A stretch of DNA of 64,000 nt from JBFMCC01 sp034435275 (GTDB taxonomy: Bacteria > Chloroflexota > Anaerolineae > Anaerolineales > Villigracilaceae): positions 1 through 64,000 of the forward strand of contig DAOTXP010000149.1 of assembly GCA_034435275.1 (NCBI GenBank), in the 5' to 3' direction. The position numbers were made by a program, and so were the translations under genes. This document shows, piece after piece, positions 15,312 to 23,792 of this stretch. Within the stretch, counting starts at the first letter, position 1. Each line of letters begins with the position of its first letter. The notes beneath the pieces were generated by a model that ran no database searches, had not been told where the DNA came from, and worked only from the letters and a program-made list of their open reading frames with translations.

Positions 15312-16784
15312 TCATTGACTGCGCAAGGCCTCCAGCCGCCGCGCAAGGTCCGCCTGTATCCCGTCGTAGGCGCTTTTCCCGGCAAGGTTATTCAATTCAA
15401 AAGGGTCGTCCTGCAAGTCATACAGTTCGCACTCGCCGGTGACGTATTCGACATACTTCCAGTCCATCGTGCGGACAGCGTAGAATTCGGGAATGATCGC
15501 GCCCACGCCCTCCTCGGTCGGCCAGTGTTCGATGAGCAGCGCGTCCCGCCAGTCAACCGATCCATTCTCCAGGAGGGGCACAAGGCTGATGCCGTTGACA
15601 TTTTCGGGAACCGCCGCGCCGGCCAGTTCGGCAAACGTCGGCGCGAGATCAATATTTGCCACCAAATGTGTGTCGGTGCGCGCGGGAAACCGTCCCGGCG
15701 CGTAGACGATGAAAGGCACGTGCGCGCACTCGTCGTAGGGACAGTTCTTCGTCACGCCGAAGCGATGTTCGCCCATGGTCATGCCGTTGTCGGAGAGATA
15801 GACAATCATCGTGTTTTTATCCAGGCCCGTTTGTTCGAGGGCGCGTAAAATGGACGCCACGCCATCGTCTACCGACAGCAGGGAGCGCAAAATCTGAACC
15901 TCGGCGATTCTCAGTTCATCATCCGAAAGAGGGCTGAGTTCGGAGAGGTATTCCGGCTTGTCGCTGATGTCTTTCTCATTCCGGCTGGGCAGGTCGTGCG
16001 GTTCCCACACCCAGTCCGAGCCGCGGAAAGCATCTTTGTGACGCGGCGCAGAGATGTAGGGTGAGTGTGGGTTGTAGTAGCCGACGAAGAGGAAGAACGG
16101 CTCGTCCCGCGCCGCGTGGATGAAGTCTACGGCCTTGACCGTCACCACGTCCGCGCCGAAGTTGGCCTTCGATTTTGGATATTCCACTTCCCGGCCGTTT
16201 TCGGAGAGGGTGAAATCCCAGTAATATTGAAATCCCGATTTGCCCAGGAACGCGCCCCAATCGTCCCAGCCCGGAGGGACCTTGCCATGCGGTTCAAGAA
16301 GTTCATAATCGTTCAGGTATTTTCCGAAATAGGCCGTGCGATAACCCGCCTCCCGCAGCCAGACCGCCAGGCTGGAGGTGTCGTCGAATTTGGGCGCGCC
16401 GCCCATGGGATAGCGATTGGTGTAAACCTTGTGATTGTGCACGTATTGGCCGGTCAGGATGCTGGCGCGGCTGGGACAACACAGCGGCGTGGTCACGAAT
16501 CCATTCTCGAAGACCACGCCCTCAGCCATCAACACGCCCGTGACGGTTGGCATGTAATCAATGGTGTAATATGGCTGATCGTCGGTGAGGATGAAAATGA
16601 TATTCGGACGGGAATCGGCCAACCGTTCCGCGGCGGCATCGGCTTCATCGCCCGTATCGTAAAGCGTCGGCGCGTATCCCTCAGGCGGAGAAAAATCGAA
16701 ATGGCCCGGCCGCTCCATCGGCGCGGGGGCACACGAGGCGGTCAACGCAATCAGGATTGCTAAAACAACGATGCATTTCCTCAT
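15312..16784 (-). CDS. Sulfatase lipoprotein (type I, Cys-type formylglycine)
   Basis: A 490-residue sulfatase hydrolysing sulfate esters, with a lipoprotein signal (ALTASC, C18). Metal binding begins IIFILTDDQ (62-70). The formylglycine motif is C102-C-P-S-R (LCCPSRASILTGQ), the CxPSR form matured by an anaerobic or FGE-type enzyme. Later it has GYYNPHSPY and the metal site VYLSDNGMTMGEH. It resembles choline/heparan-type and N-sulfoglucosamine sulfatases; the exact glycan is unknown. The ATG at 16784 overlaps the stop of the HD gene (ATGA), so the two are coupled. No maturase gene is in the window. Confidence 0.9.
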   Translation of the reverse strand: MRKCIVVLAILIALTASCAPAPMERPGHFDFSPPEGYAPTLYDTGDEADAAAERLADSRPNIIFILTDDQPYYTIDYMPTVTGVLMAEGVVFENGFVTTPLCCPSRASILTGQYVHNHKVYTNRYPMGGAPKFDDTSSLAVWLREAGYRTAYFGKYLNDYELLEPHGKVPPGWDDWGAFLGKSGFQYYWDFTLSENGREVEYPKSKANFGADVVTVKAVDFIHAARDEPFFLFVGYYNPHSPYISAPRHKDAFRGSDWVWEPHDLPSRNEKDISDKPEYLSELSPLSDDELRIAEVQILRSLLSVDDGVASILRALEQTGLDKNTMIVYLSDNGMTMGEHRFGVTKNCPYDECAHVPFIVYAPGRFPARTDTHLVANIDLAPTFAELAGAAVPENVNGISLVPLLENGSVDWRDALLIEHWPTEEGVGAIIPEFYAVRTMDWKYVEYVTGECELYDLQDDPFELNNLAGKSAYDGIQADLARRLEALRSQ

Positions 16785-17353
16785 GCGTTCTGAATATTTC
16801 CCGCCAGGCCCAGGTCGGGCGCGATGCGCCGCATGGCCGTAATGACGTTGCCGACGTGTTCCCACTGGTCAATTCCAAAATCGGCTGTGGCGGCTTCGAT
16901 GTTGGCGCGTTCCGCGCCCGCGGCGAAGGCCTTGTCCTTCCACTTTTTTTTCACGGAACCGACTTCCAGATCGTACAGCGAGCGCGAGGGGCGCACCAGC
17001 GCCACCGCCGTGACGAAACCCGTGATCTCGTCGCAGGCGTAGAGCGCCTTGCGCCGCAGCGTATCGCGCGGCACGCCGGTGTGGTCCGCGTGGCTGAGGA
17101 TGTCCTGGATCAACTCCTCGGGCACGCCGCGCTCGCGCAGGATGGGCGCGCCGGCCTGCGGGTGTTCTTCCAATGTCGGGTGAATCTCCCAATCGAAATC
17201 ATGGATGATGCCCAGCAGGCCCCACGTCTGCGGATCCTCGCCGAACTTCTCGGCGTAGAAACGCATGCAGGCTTCGACCGCCAGCATGTGCCTGACGAGA
17301 CTCTCGTTCTTTACAAATTCACGCACAAGGGCAATGGCTTCGTCGCGGGTCAT
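16781..17353 (-). CDS. HD-domain hydrolase
   Basis: A 190-residue HD-superfamily protein, probably a metal-dependent phosphohydrolase. H-D pairs are visible at LVRHMLAVEACM, GIIHDFDWE, HPQAG and LSHADHTG. Such stand-alone small HD proteins act on nucleotides or similar phosphates; the substrate here is unknown. GGAGAG precedes the start. It is coupled by a 4-nt overlap to the downstream sulfatase. Confidence 0.8.
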   Translation of the reverse strand: MTRDEAIALVREFVKNESLVRHMLAVEACMRFYAEKFGEDPQTWGLLGIIHDFDWEIHPTLEEHPQAGAPILRERGVPEELIQDILSHADHTGVPRDTLRRKALYACDEITGFVTAVALVRPSRSLYDLEVGSVKKKWKDKAFAAGAERANIEAATADFGIDQWEHVGNVITAMRRIAPDLGLAGNIQNA

Positions 17354-17386
17354 GTTCTCTCCTTGCAGGACAAATTGGCAATGGTC

Positions 17387-18043
17387 CTACTTTTCCGCAA
17401 AGATCGGTTCAGGCTCGCCCAGGATGGCCGCGGGCTTGCCGCGGGACACATCCACGAACGCGCCGAAGGTGGCGAACAACTCGCGGGCCTGCCAGTAGGC
17501 GCGCGAGAGTTTGCGATAATAGTAGTTGTTTGCCTCGACGCCCACGGCTGGAAGTCCCAGCGCGTTGCAGGTGAACAGGGCGCGCGGCAGATGAAATCCC
17601 TGTGTGACGAGGATGGCGCGCTCCACGCCGAAGATGGCTTTGGCGCGATAGCAGGTATCGTAGGTGCGGCGTCCGGCGTAATCGAGGACAATCACCTCGT
17701 CCGGGACCCCGAGACTGAGCGCGTACTGACGCATGGATTCAGGCTCATTGTATTCGAGCGTGGAATTGTCGCCGCTCATCAATAGTTTCTCCACCTTGCC
17801 GTCGAAGTAGAGTTGGGCGGCGGTCATCACGCGGTCGCGCAGGATGGCGGTGGGCGTGCCGTCGTAACGCAGGCCCGCGCCGAAGACGATGGCGACGCGT
17901 TCGGGCGGAACGGTCTCTGGGGAGAAAATGCGGGCCGCGGCGTAGAGCGCGGTGACGAGTCGGGGGAGGAAAAGCCCGAGCAGGCCGAGCAGGCCCAGGG
18001 TCAGGATGAGGCGGCGCAGGAATTTCCAAATCTGTTTGAGCAT
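17387..18043 (-). CDS. SanA/ElyC/YdcF-family membrane protein (DUF218)
   Basis: A 218-residue protein with an N-terminal signal anchor (ILTLGLLGLLGLFLPRLV) and an external DUF218 domain. The family signature includes AIVFGAGLRYDGTPT, RVMTAAQLY, LLMSGDN, DYAGRRTYDTCYRAK and VTQGFHLPRALF. Relatives SanA and ElyC influence envelope polysaccharide or peptidoglycan processing. It lies upstream, 34 nt away, of the HD/sulfatase pair on the same strand and may be the first gene of that operon. Confidence 0.85.
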   Translation of the reverse strand: MLKQIWKFLRRLILTLGLLGLLGLFLPRLVTALYAAARIFSPETVPPERVAIVFGAGLRYDGTPTAILRDRVMTAAQLYFDGKVEKLLMSGDNSTLEYNEPESMRQYALSLGVPDEVIVLDYAGRRTYDTCYRAKAIFGVERAILVTQGFHLPRALFTCNALGLPAVGVEANNYYYRKLSRAYWQARELFATFGAFVDVSRGKPAAILGEPEPIFAEK

Positions 18044-18127
18044 GACGCGATTCTACCAACGGTATGGGCAGGTCTCCGATCTTTCATAACCCACATTAAT
18101 ATTTGCCCAGGCCCGTCTCTGCCTTGA

Positions 18128-19267
18128 TCACGTCAGCCGCTTGCGGACCTCGGCGCTGAGGAAGTCCATGGCCCAGACGACGATGACGATGGCGAAGATG
18201 GCGGTGCCAGCCTGATGGTAGGCAAACGTGTTGATGCGCTGGCTGAGATAGTAGCCGATGCCGCCGCCGCCCACGTAGCCAATGATGGTGGAGATGCGGA
18301 CGTTGATGTCCCAGTGGTAGATGATGAACGAGATGAAATCGGGGACAACCTGCGGGATGACGGAATAGACGACCGTGTGCAGGCGCGGCGCGCCGGTGGC
18401 GGTGACGGCCTCGATGGGACCCGTGTCTATGCTTTCGATGGCTTCGGAAAACAGTTTGCCCAGCGAGGCGATGGTGACGACGGTGAGCGCGAGCATGCCC
18501 GCGAAGGGGCCATAGCCAAGCCAGAAGGCGAAGACGGTCGCCATCACCAGCGGGTCGTAGGAGCGCATCAGGTTGAAGAAGGAACGAAAGATGTAGTAAA
18601 CCGTCGTGCCGATCACTCCCCTTCGCATGATGTTGCCGGCCGCCAGGAAACTGAGGGGCGCGGCGATGATCGTGGCAATGGTGGTGGACAGGAGCGCCAT
18701 GAAGATGGTGACGAACATCTCGCGCATCACATCTTGCGCGGCCTGGCTCGGCTTGAGTCCGCCAACGGAGACGTTGGTATCCACCTGGAGTTTGCTGGGG
18801 ATTCCATTCACTGTGACGGCAATGGGCTTGGCGTTTGTCTCCACCGCAAAGTGGCCGTCGGCGTCGGTGACGGTGCGCGCGGCGGTCAGGACGCGGCCAT
18901 CGGGAAATTGCCAGCGGATGATGATATCAGCGTTCGGGCTGAGGTCAAAGCCTTCCAGGGTAAAGGATGCCTTTTCTTCGGCGCAGGCCGGGGTGGCAAC
19001 CAGCCTGGGGCCGGAGGAGGGCGGCACGGGGTCTGGGGCGGAGCCGCACGGGATGGCGAAAGTCGTTTCGATGGTGGTGGTCGTGAAGTCGTGCGTGACC
19101 AGGTCGGGCGAGAGCACTTCGCGGATGATTTTCTCGCCGTTGGGCAGGTTGCGAATCAGGGCGGGGAAATCTATCTCGGTGACGTTCCACGAGACGCCGA
19201 GGGCGAGGGCCAGCAATGCCAGCAGCAAAATATTGAGCGTGACGCGAAAGGCGGTGGGGCGTTTCAT
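18128..19267 (-). CDS. phnE: Phosphonate-type ABC transporter permease with extracytoplasmic insertion
   Basis: A 379-residue PhnE-family permease. After the first transmembrane helix there is a long extracytoplasmic segment (about 40-160) with cysteines and a beta-rich pattern (EEKASFTLEGFDLSPNADIIIRWQ-like, fragments only). The transporter core follows, including the EAA-type loop GPIEAVTATGA and GYVGGGGIGYYLSQRI. PhnE forms the membrane channel for phosphonate, phosphite or phosphate-ester uptake with PhnC and PhnD. It abuts the preceding permease gene with no gap and is last in the operon. Confidence 0.9.
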   Translation of the reverse strand: MKRPTAFRVTLNILLLALLALALGVSWNVTEIDFPALIRNLPNGEKIIREVLSPDLVTHDFTTTTIETTFAIPCGSAPDPVPPSSGPRLVATPACAEEKASFTLEGFDLSPNADIIIRWQFPDGRVLTAARTVTDADGHFAVETNAKPIAVTVNGIPSKLQVDTNVSVGGLKPSQAAQDVMREMFVTIFMALLSTTIATIIAAPLSFLAAGNIMRRGVIGTTVYYIFRSFFNLMRSYDPLVMATVFAFWLGYGPFAGMLALTVVTIASLGKLFSEAIESIDTGPIEAVTATGAPRLHTVVYSVIPQVVPDFISFIIYHWDINVRISTIIGYVGGGGIGYYLSQRINTFAYHQAGTAIFAIVIVVWAMDFLSAEVRKRLT

Positions 19268-20656
19268 TTACACCAGTCTTTCGCGCACTTTGGCGCTAAA
19301 GTAATCGAGGACGACGACGATGGCGGCGATGGTGATGAAGACTGCGCTTACGCCGCGCATATCGCTGATGCGGATGAGTTCGATGAGCAGGAAGCCGATG
19401 CCGCCGCCGCCCACAAAGCCGACGATGGTGGCGGAACGAACGTTGATGTCCCAGCGATAGATGGTGAAGGCGGTGAAGGGCGGGACGATCTGCGGGATGA
19501 CGCCGTAGCGCACCACCTGAGCCCAGTTTGCGCCGGTGGCGCGGATGGCTTCGATAGGGCCGGGGTCTATGCCTTCGATGACTTCGGAATAGAGTTTGGC
19601 CAGCGCGGCGACGGAGTGGACGGCCAGCGCCAGCATCCCCGCGAACGGTCCCAGGCCGACGATTTTCACGAAGATAAAAGCGATGATGAGCGATTCGATG
19701 GAGCGTAAAATGTTGAGCAGGGTGCGAACGATGACGTAGATGGTCATGGTGGCGGGATTGCCGCTCATCAGGTTGCGCGCCGCCAGGAAACTGACGGGAA
19801 TGGCAAAGACGATGGCAAACAAAGTGGCCATGAGCGCCATGGCAATGGTGGTCACCGCGCCTTTGAGCACTTCACCGCCGACGAAGGAAAGTTCGTAGCC
19901 GCCAATGGGACGGTATTGGTCGAAGTAGACGCGATGGCCGAGCGAGATGGTCGGGTCGGGCGCGCCCGAAAGGGCGGTGGTGGGGACGTGGATGACGGCG
20001 GTCAGCGAGCCGCTCTCATCGGTGGTTTGAACCAGCATGGCGTCTTCGTTCCCGCCCAGCATTCGGGCGTTACCGATGGGCGTCTCCCACCAAATCTCGG
20101 TCTCGGTGTTCGGCCACATGCCGCTGACGCTGACGATGACCGTCTCCAGCACGGCGGCGCAGTCGGGGGTGGCGATGGCAACCTTGCCGTCCATTTCGTG
20201 GCGGGCAGGGGGGACATCCGCGCCGCAGGGGACGTACACTTCCACCCACATTTGATTGGTCTCGCGGCGCTCTTGGACAAAATCGGGTTCCAGCATCGGA
20301 CGGGCAATTTGCACGGCGCGGTTCATATCCGCCTGGGAAAAGTCAATTTGGAGCACCTGCCAGCCGATGCCATAGGCGGCGGCGAGTCCAATCAGGACGG
20401 GGAGGAGGATTCCGCTTTTCTGACCGCGCGCCTGGCGGACGGCGTCCCAGATGTTCCACAGCCAGACGAGGGCGGGCGAGACGTACCAGCGCGGGTCGGC
20501 GTACCAAAGTGTGGTCAGCGTCAATACAAGAACGCCGATGAAGATGGAGACGCCGCGATACCGCTGGCGGGCGGCGAACTGTCCCAGCCCGGGCAGGATG
20601 GCCGAAAGCAAAGCGGCAAGCAGGGGCGAAGTGGCTGGTTTCGCTGAGGCGGTCAT
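19268..20656 (-). CDS. phnE: PhnE-type permease with N-terminal TM2-like module
   Basis: A 462-residue permease, longer than normal PhnE (about 270). The N-terminus resembles TM2-type modules: LLSAILPGLGQFAARQRYRG. It is followed by further hydrophobic segments and a long extracytoplasmic beta-rich domain with cysteines (about 130-240). The PhnE core has the EAA loop GPIEAIRATGA and GFVGGGGIGFLL. It is a diverged partner of the second permease; the two could form a heterodimeric channel. The start at 20656 lies 7 nt after the phnC stop; a longer frame from 20731 would overlap phnC by 68 nt and is less likely. Confidence 0.88.
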   Translation of the reverse strand: MTASAKPATSPLLAALLSAILPGLGQFAARQRYRGVSIFIGVLVLTLTTLWYADPRWYVSPALVWLWNIWDAVRQARGQKSGILLPVLIGLAAAYGIGWQVLQIDFSQADMNRAVQIARPMLEPDFVQERRETNQMWVEVYVPCGADVPPARHEMDGKVAIATPDCAAVLETVIVSVSGMWPNTETEIWWETPIGNARMLGGNEDAMLVQTTDESGSLTAVIHVPTTALSGAPDPTISLGHRVYFDQYRPIGGYELSFVGGEVLKGAVTTIAMALMATLFAIVFAIPVSFLAARNLMSGNPATMTIYVIVRTLLNILRSIESLIIAFIFVKIVGLGPFAGMLALAVHSVAALAKLYSEVIEGIDPGPIEAIRATGANWAQVVRYGVIPQIVPPFTAFTIYRWDINVRSATIVGFVGGGGIGFLLIELIRISDMRGVSAVFITIAAIVVVLDYFSAKVRERLV

Positions 20657-20663
20657 GGACGGC

Positions 20664-21425
20664 TCACAGGCTGGCAGCGCGGACTTCCTGCGCTTCCTCG
20701 CCGTAGATTTCCTTGAATTTGGCGCGGTCAATCTCCTGCGCCGAGCCTTCGAAGACTTTGACGCCGTCCTTCAAAGCCACCACGCGCGTAGCATAGCGAT
20801 GGACGAGGTCCAAAAAGTGCAAAGAACAAATGATGGTGATCCCCTCTTTGTTGAGTTGTTCGAGATATTGCAAAATGGAGTGCGACAGGACCGGGTCGAG
20901 GCTGGCAACCGGCTCATCGGCCAGGATCAGTTTCGGGTCCTGCATGAGCGCACGCGCGATACCCACGCGCTGCTGCTGTCCGCCGGAGAGGGCGTCGGCG
21001 CGTTCGGCGGCCTTGTCCGCAATTCCAACTCGCGCCAGCGCTTCGAGGGCGCGTTGTTTTTCATCCACAGACCAGAGACCGATGAGACTCATCCACGGGT
21101 TGGCATATCCCAGCCGCCCTGAAAGCACATTGGTCATCACGCTGGAACGCTTGACCAAATTGAACTGCTGGAAGACCATGCCGATCTTGCGGCGGATCTG
21201 GCGCAATTCGCCGGGAGGCGCGGCGGTGATGTCTACATCATCCCAGAGGATTTTCCCCTCGGTGGGATCAATCAGGCGGTTGATGCAGCGCAGCAGGGTG
21301 GACTTGCCCGATCCCGACAGCCCGATGACGACCATAAACTCGCCGTCCTTCACATCGAAGGAGACATTCTTCAATGCCTGTGTGCCGTTCGGATAGGTCT
21401 TGGAGAGATTTTGGATTCGCAGCAT
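20664..21425 (-). CDS. phnC: Phosphonate ABC transporter ATP-binding protein PhnC
   Basis: ATPase of the phosphonate/phosphite uptake system, 253 residues. Walker A GLSGSGKST, Q-loop VFQQFNLV, signature LSGGQQQRVGIARAL, Walker B LILADEPVASLDP and the H-loop SLHFLD are intact. The RLGYANPW segment is typical of PhnC. The start at 21425 (MLRIQNLSKTYP) is preferred; the open frame upstream is the translated CCCTCACCCC repeat. It follows phnD after a terminator-like hairpin and precedes the two permease genes. Confidence 0.95.
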   Translation of the reverse strand: MLRIQNLSKTYPNGTQALKNVSFDVKDGEFMVVIGLSGSGKSTLLRCINRLIDPTEGKILWDDVDITAAPPGELRQIRRKIGMVFQQFNLVKRSSVMTNVLSGRLGYANPWMSLIGLWSVDEKQRALEALARVGIADKAAERADALSGGQQQRVGIARALMQDPKLILADEPVASLDPVLSHSILQYLEQLNKEGITIICSLHFLDLVHRYATRVVALKDGVKVFEGSAQEIDRAKFKEIYGEEAQEVRAASL

Positions 21426-21439
21426 GGATGGCCTCGTGT

Positions 21440-21495
21440 CCCTCACCCCCTTCCCCTCTCCCAGTCGGAGAGGGGTGCCAAAGGCAGGGTGAGGG
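21440..21495. repeat. CCCTCACCCC...GGGTGAGGG dispersed repeat
   Basis: A 56-bp imperfect inverted repeat begins CCCTCACCC, contains CCCCTCTCCCAGTCGGAGAG, and ends GGGTGAGGG. It matches a widespread non-coding repeat type. It sits between the phnC start and the phnD terminator. Confidence 0.65.
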
Positions 21496-21502
21496 TCAGG
21501 TG

Positions 21503-21537
21503 AAAAAAGAGGGAGGACATTCTGCCCTCCCTCTTTC
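21503..21537 (-). terminator. Intra-operon terminator between phnD and phnC
   Basis: The stem AAAGAGGGAGG/CCCTCCCTCTTT with a T-run on the minus strand lies 15 nt after the phnD stop and before phnC. It would make the binding protein more abundant than the ATPase and permeases if termination is partial. Confidence 0.75.
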
Positions 21538-21551
21538 ATCAAAGGGATTTG

Positions 21552-22574
21552 TTATTTGCCCATGAAGTCGGCAAGATCCAAACCTGAGGCTTGCAGGTAG
21601 GTGCGGAACTCATCGTAGAAGGTGTCGTCAATGGCCTTCAGACCTTGAATATCATAACCGCCGTTCTTCAGCAGGGCCTTGCCCTCTTCGGTTCCGGCCA
21701 TTTCCAGCAGGGCGGCGACGATCTTTTCGCGGATTTCCGCCGGGACGTTGGGGGCAAAGGAGACGTTATCGTTCGGGATGATGGGCTCGCTCATCCAGAT
21801 GACCACGACCTTTTCGTTGACATCCGGGAAGTCCTTCGAGATGTCGGGGGTCGGGGCAAAGGTGGCGCCGAAGTCGCAGATCTCGCCCTTGGGGCTGAGA
21901 TAGATGGACTTGACGACGGTCGAGTGTCCCTGCACCCAAGCGCCGGCCTTGATGCTCACGCCAGCGTCCTTGAAAATGCCGAGCGGGATGACGTACCCGG
22001 ACGAAGAGAGGGGATCGGTCCAGCAGGGCTTCTTCCCATCGAACTGTGCCAGCGCGGTCTTGGCGTCGGCGGTGTTAGCGCCGGTGGCGGCGTCATAGTA
22101 GGAAGTATAGCCAGCCGCAGCATTGGCAATGATCTGGGAACTATAGTGATCGGAGCCGAAGCGGATGGTGGCCAGCGAAACATCGGCATATCCCTGCTCG
22201 CGGGCGATGAGATACGTGAAGGGCGGCAGCCAGCCAATGTGCGCCTGCTCGGAGCCCATGGCTTCCACCAACGCGGCATAGTTGGCGGGGACGGTGACTT
22301 TGATGGAATAGCCGGTCATCTCAGTCAGTTTGGCGGCAATCGCCTCGCCGCCGGCCTGCAGTTCCTGCGAGGTGGCGGAGGGAGCCAGTCCCATGATGAG
22401 CGGGTTCTCGGGGGTGCCGAGTTCCGGCGCGGGCGGCTCGGTGGCAGTGGGTTCGGGTGCGGGCGGCTCGGTCATGGGCGGCTCGGTGGCTACCGGGGTG
22501 GCCGGCGCGCAGGCGGCAAGCACCAGCGTCAGCGCGACCAGCAGGCCGAGCAGAATGGAAATACGTCTATTCAT
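21552..22574 (-). CDS. phnD: Phosphonate-type ABC substrate-binding lipoprotein PhnD (copy 1)
   Basis: A 340-residue lipoprotein (lipobox VLAAC) with a Thr/Pro/Glu-rich spacer (about 22-50). The PhnD fold follows: PLIMGLAPS, VPANYAALVEAM, AHIGWLPPFTYLIA, and TDPLSSSGYVIP as the ligand-binding loop. It would capture a phosphonate, phosphite or phosphate ester outside the cytoplasm. The start is preceded by GAGGAGAAA. It has its own promoter and a hairpin in the leader. Confidence 0.93.
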   Translation of the reverse strand: MNRRISILLGLLVALTLVLAACAPATPVATEPPMTEPPAPEPTATEPPAPELGTPENPLIMGLAPSATSQELQAGGEAIAAKLTEMTGYSIKVTVPANYAALVEAMGSEQAHIGWLPPFTYLIAREQGYADVSLATIRFGSDHYSSQIIANAAAGYTSYYDAATGANTADAKTALAQFDGKKPCWTDPLSSSGYVIPLGIFKDAGVSIKAGAWVQGHSTVVKSIYLSPKGEICDFGATFAPTPDISKDFPDVNEKVVVIWMSEPIIPNDNVSFAPNVPAEIREKIVAALLEMAGTEEGKALLKNGGYDIQGLKAIDDTFYDEFRTYLQASGLDLADFMGK

Positions 22575-22604
22575 ACGATTTCTCCTCTCACGGGAATAGT
22601 TTTT

Positions 22605-22663
22605 AGCAGGGAATCGCCCCTGCTTGCAAAAATGATAATAACGCCAAATAATTGTTTAGGCAA
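22605..22663 (-). promoter_or_regulatory. Promoter and leader hairpin of phnD copy 1
   Basis: On the minus strand TTGCCT (22663-22658), 17 nt, TATTAT (22640-22635). Directly after the predicted start, AGCAGGG and CCCTGCT (22624-22605) form a 7-bp stem in the ~50-nt leader. The hairpin could stabilise the message or bind a regulator. No Pho box was recognised. Confidence 0.5.
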
Positions 22664-22709
22664 GTGATAAACCTTAAAAGTTTCGTAAACGATTGGCCGG
22701 TTCAAAAGT

Positions 22710-23711
22710 TTATTGGATCAGGTCGTCCAGGTCGGCGCCGGAGGCCTCGAGATACTTGCGAAATTCAACATAGAAACCATCATCCACCGGCAGGATGCCT
22801 TCGACCTCGTAAAGCGCCCCCAGCAACGCCTGGCCTTCGTCCATGGCCCAGACGCGTTCGAGAGCCTGCTTGAATTCGAAAGCCAATTCGGGCGGGAGGC
22901 TGGAGGCGAATGCCATTACGTTGTAAGGGATGATGGGCGGGATGCGCCAGATGACCGCCACCTCGTCACGGAAGGACGGGTAGCGGTCGCGCAGGACAGG
23001 AAAGGCCAACGCGTCCACGTAGGTCGCGCCGAATTCGCAGGACTCCCTGTTGAAAACATTGCGGGCGACGGTAAAGTGGCTGTTCAAAAATGAGCCCACC
23101 ATGGTTTCTATTCCATGATATTTCAACACGCCGGACGGAATGAGGTAGCCGGATGGCGAGGTGCGCTCAGTCCAGCAAGGCTTCTTCCCGGCGAACTGTG
23201 CCAGGGCTTCGGGCGCGTCGGCGGTGTTCTCGCCGGTGGACGGATCGAAATACGGTTTGAAGGCATCCACGCGGGCGATGAATTGCGCGCCGTAAGAGGC
23301 TTCGTCGTTGCGCGTCAGGGCGAAGGCGGCGTGCACCGAACCTTGTTCATACGCGCGGGCGTAAGCGAACGGTGTGAGGACGGCGATGTGGGCGTTACCG
23401 ACCTGCAGGGCCGCGAGCAAATCGTTGGTTGTGGACGGCGAAACGGCCACCACGCTGTAACCTGTCTGTTCGGTCAGCAGGGCAGCCAGAGCCTGCCCGT
23501 TTTCGATGATAAACGAATCGAGAGCGGGGCTGGGCGACAGGGCCAGCAGGACGGGATTTTCATACGATCCGAGCGGCGGCGGTTCCGCCGTTGGGGTGGG
23601 AGGCGCGGCCGGAGTCGCGGTGGCAGGCGCGGGCGTGGCGCGAGGCGCTTCCCGCCCGGGCAGGGAACAGGCGGCCAGCAGGAGGGTCGTCAGCAAAAAG
23701 AGTCGGCGCAT
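22710..23711 (-). CDS. phnD: Phosphonate-type ABC substrate-binding lipoprotein PhnD (copy 2)
   Basis: A 333-residue paralogue of the neighbouring PhnD. The lipobox is LLAAC and the spacer is Ala/Thr/Pro-rich (about 20-45). The core matches copy 1: VLLALSPSPALDSF, AHIAVLTPFAYARAYEQG, and WTERTSPSGYLIP as ligand loop. Differences in this loop (TSPSG versus LSSSG) suggest a different ligand preference for the shared permease, which is inference. It has a clear promoter and ends 135 nt before copy 1. Confidence 0.9.
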   Translation of the reverse strand: MRRLFLLTTLLLAACSLPGREAPRATPAPATATPAAPPTPTAEPPPLGSYENPVLLALSPSPALDSFIIENGQALAALLTEQTGYSVVAVSPSTTNDLLAALQVGNAHIAVLTPFAYARAYEQGSVHAAFALTRNDEASYGAQFIARVDAFKPYFDPSTGENTADAPEALAQFAGKKPCWTERTSPSGYLIPSGVLKYHGIETMVGSFLNSHFTVARNVFNRESCEFGATYVDALAFPVLRDRYPSFRDEVAVIWRIPPIIPYNVMAFASSLPPELAFEFKQALERVWAMDEGQALLGALYEVEGILPVDDGFYVEFRKYLEASGADLDDLIQ

Positions 23712-23726
23712 GGGGGCGTCCCGCTT

Positions 23727-23755
23727 ATCATAACGAGAATGGGAACTTCGGGCAA
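23727..23755 (-). promoter_or_regulatory. Promoter of phnD copy 2
   Basis: On the minus strand TTGCCC (23755-23750), 17 nt, TATGAT (23732-23727); leader about 9 nt. It is divergent from the DUF4230 gene. Confidence 0.55.
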
Positions 23756-23779
23756 GTGCCTCGCGATAAGGGCGGGTGT

Positions 23780-23785
23780 TATAAT
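23780..23785 (+). promoter_or_regulatory. -10 box of leaderless DUF4230 gene
   Basis: TATAAT ends 7 nt before the ATG at 23793. It overlaps an earlier in-frame ATG at 23784, which would lie upstream of the transcription start and is therefore rejected. Confidence 0.5.
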
Positions 23786-23792
23786 GAGTGCC

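Noticed and set aside
18215..19708. Long plus-strand frame across both phnE genes
   Set aside because: It is antisense to two intact permeases and has a Gly/Asp/Arg-rich composition without any domain.
20657..20731. Longer start for the TM2-PhnE gene
   Set aside because: It would overlap phnC by 68 nt; the ATG at 20656 fits the operon.
21426..21542. Longer start for phnC
   Set aside because: The extra residues are translated from the CCCTCACCCC repeat and the phnD terminator.
18128..23711. Phosphonate degradation locus
   Set aside because: Only uptake genes are present; no C-P lyase, phnX or ptxD-like gene in the window.
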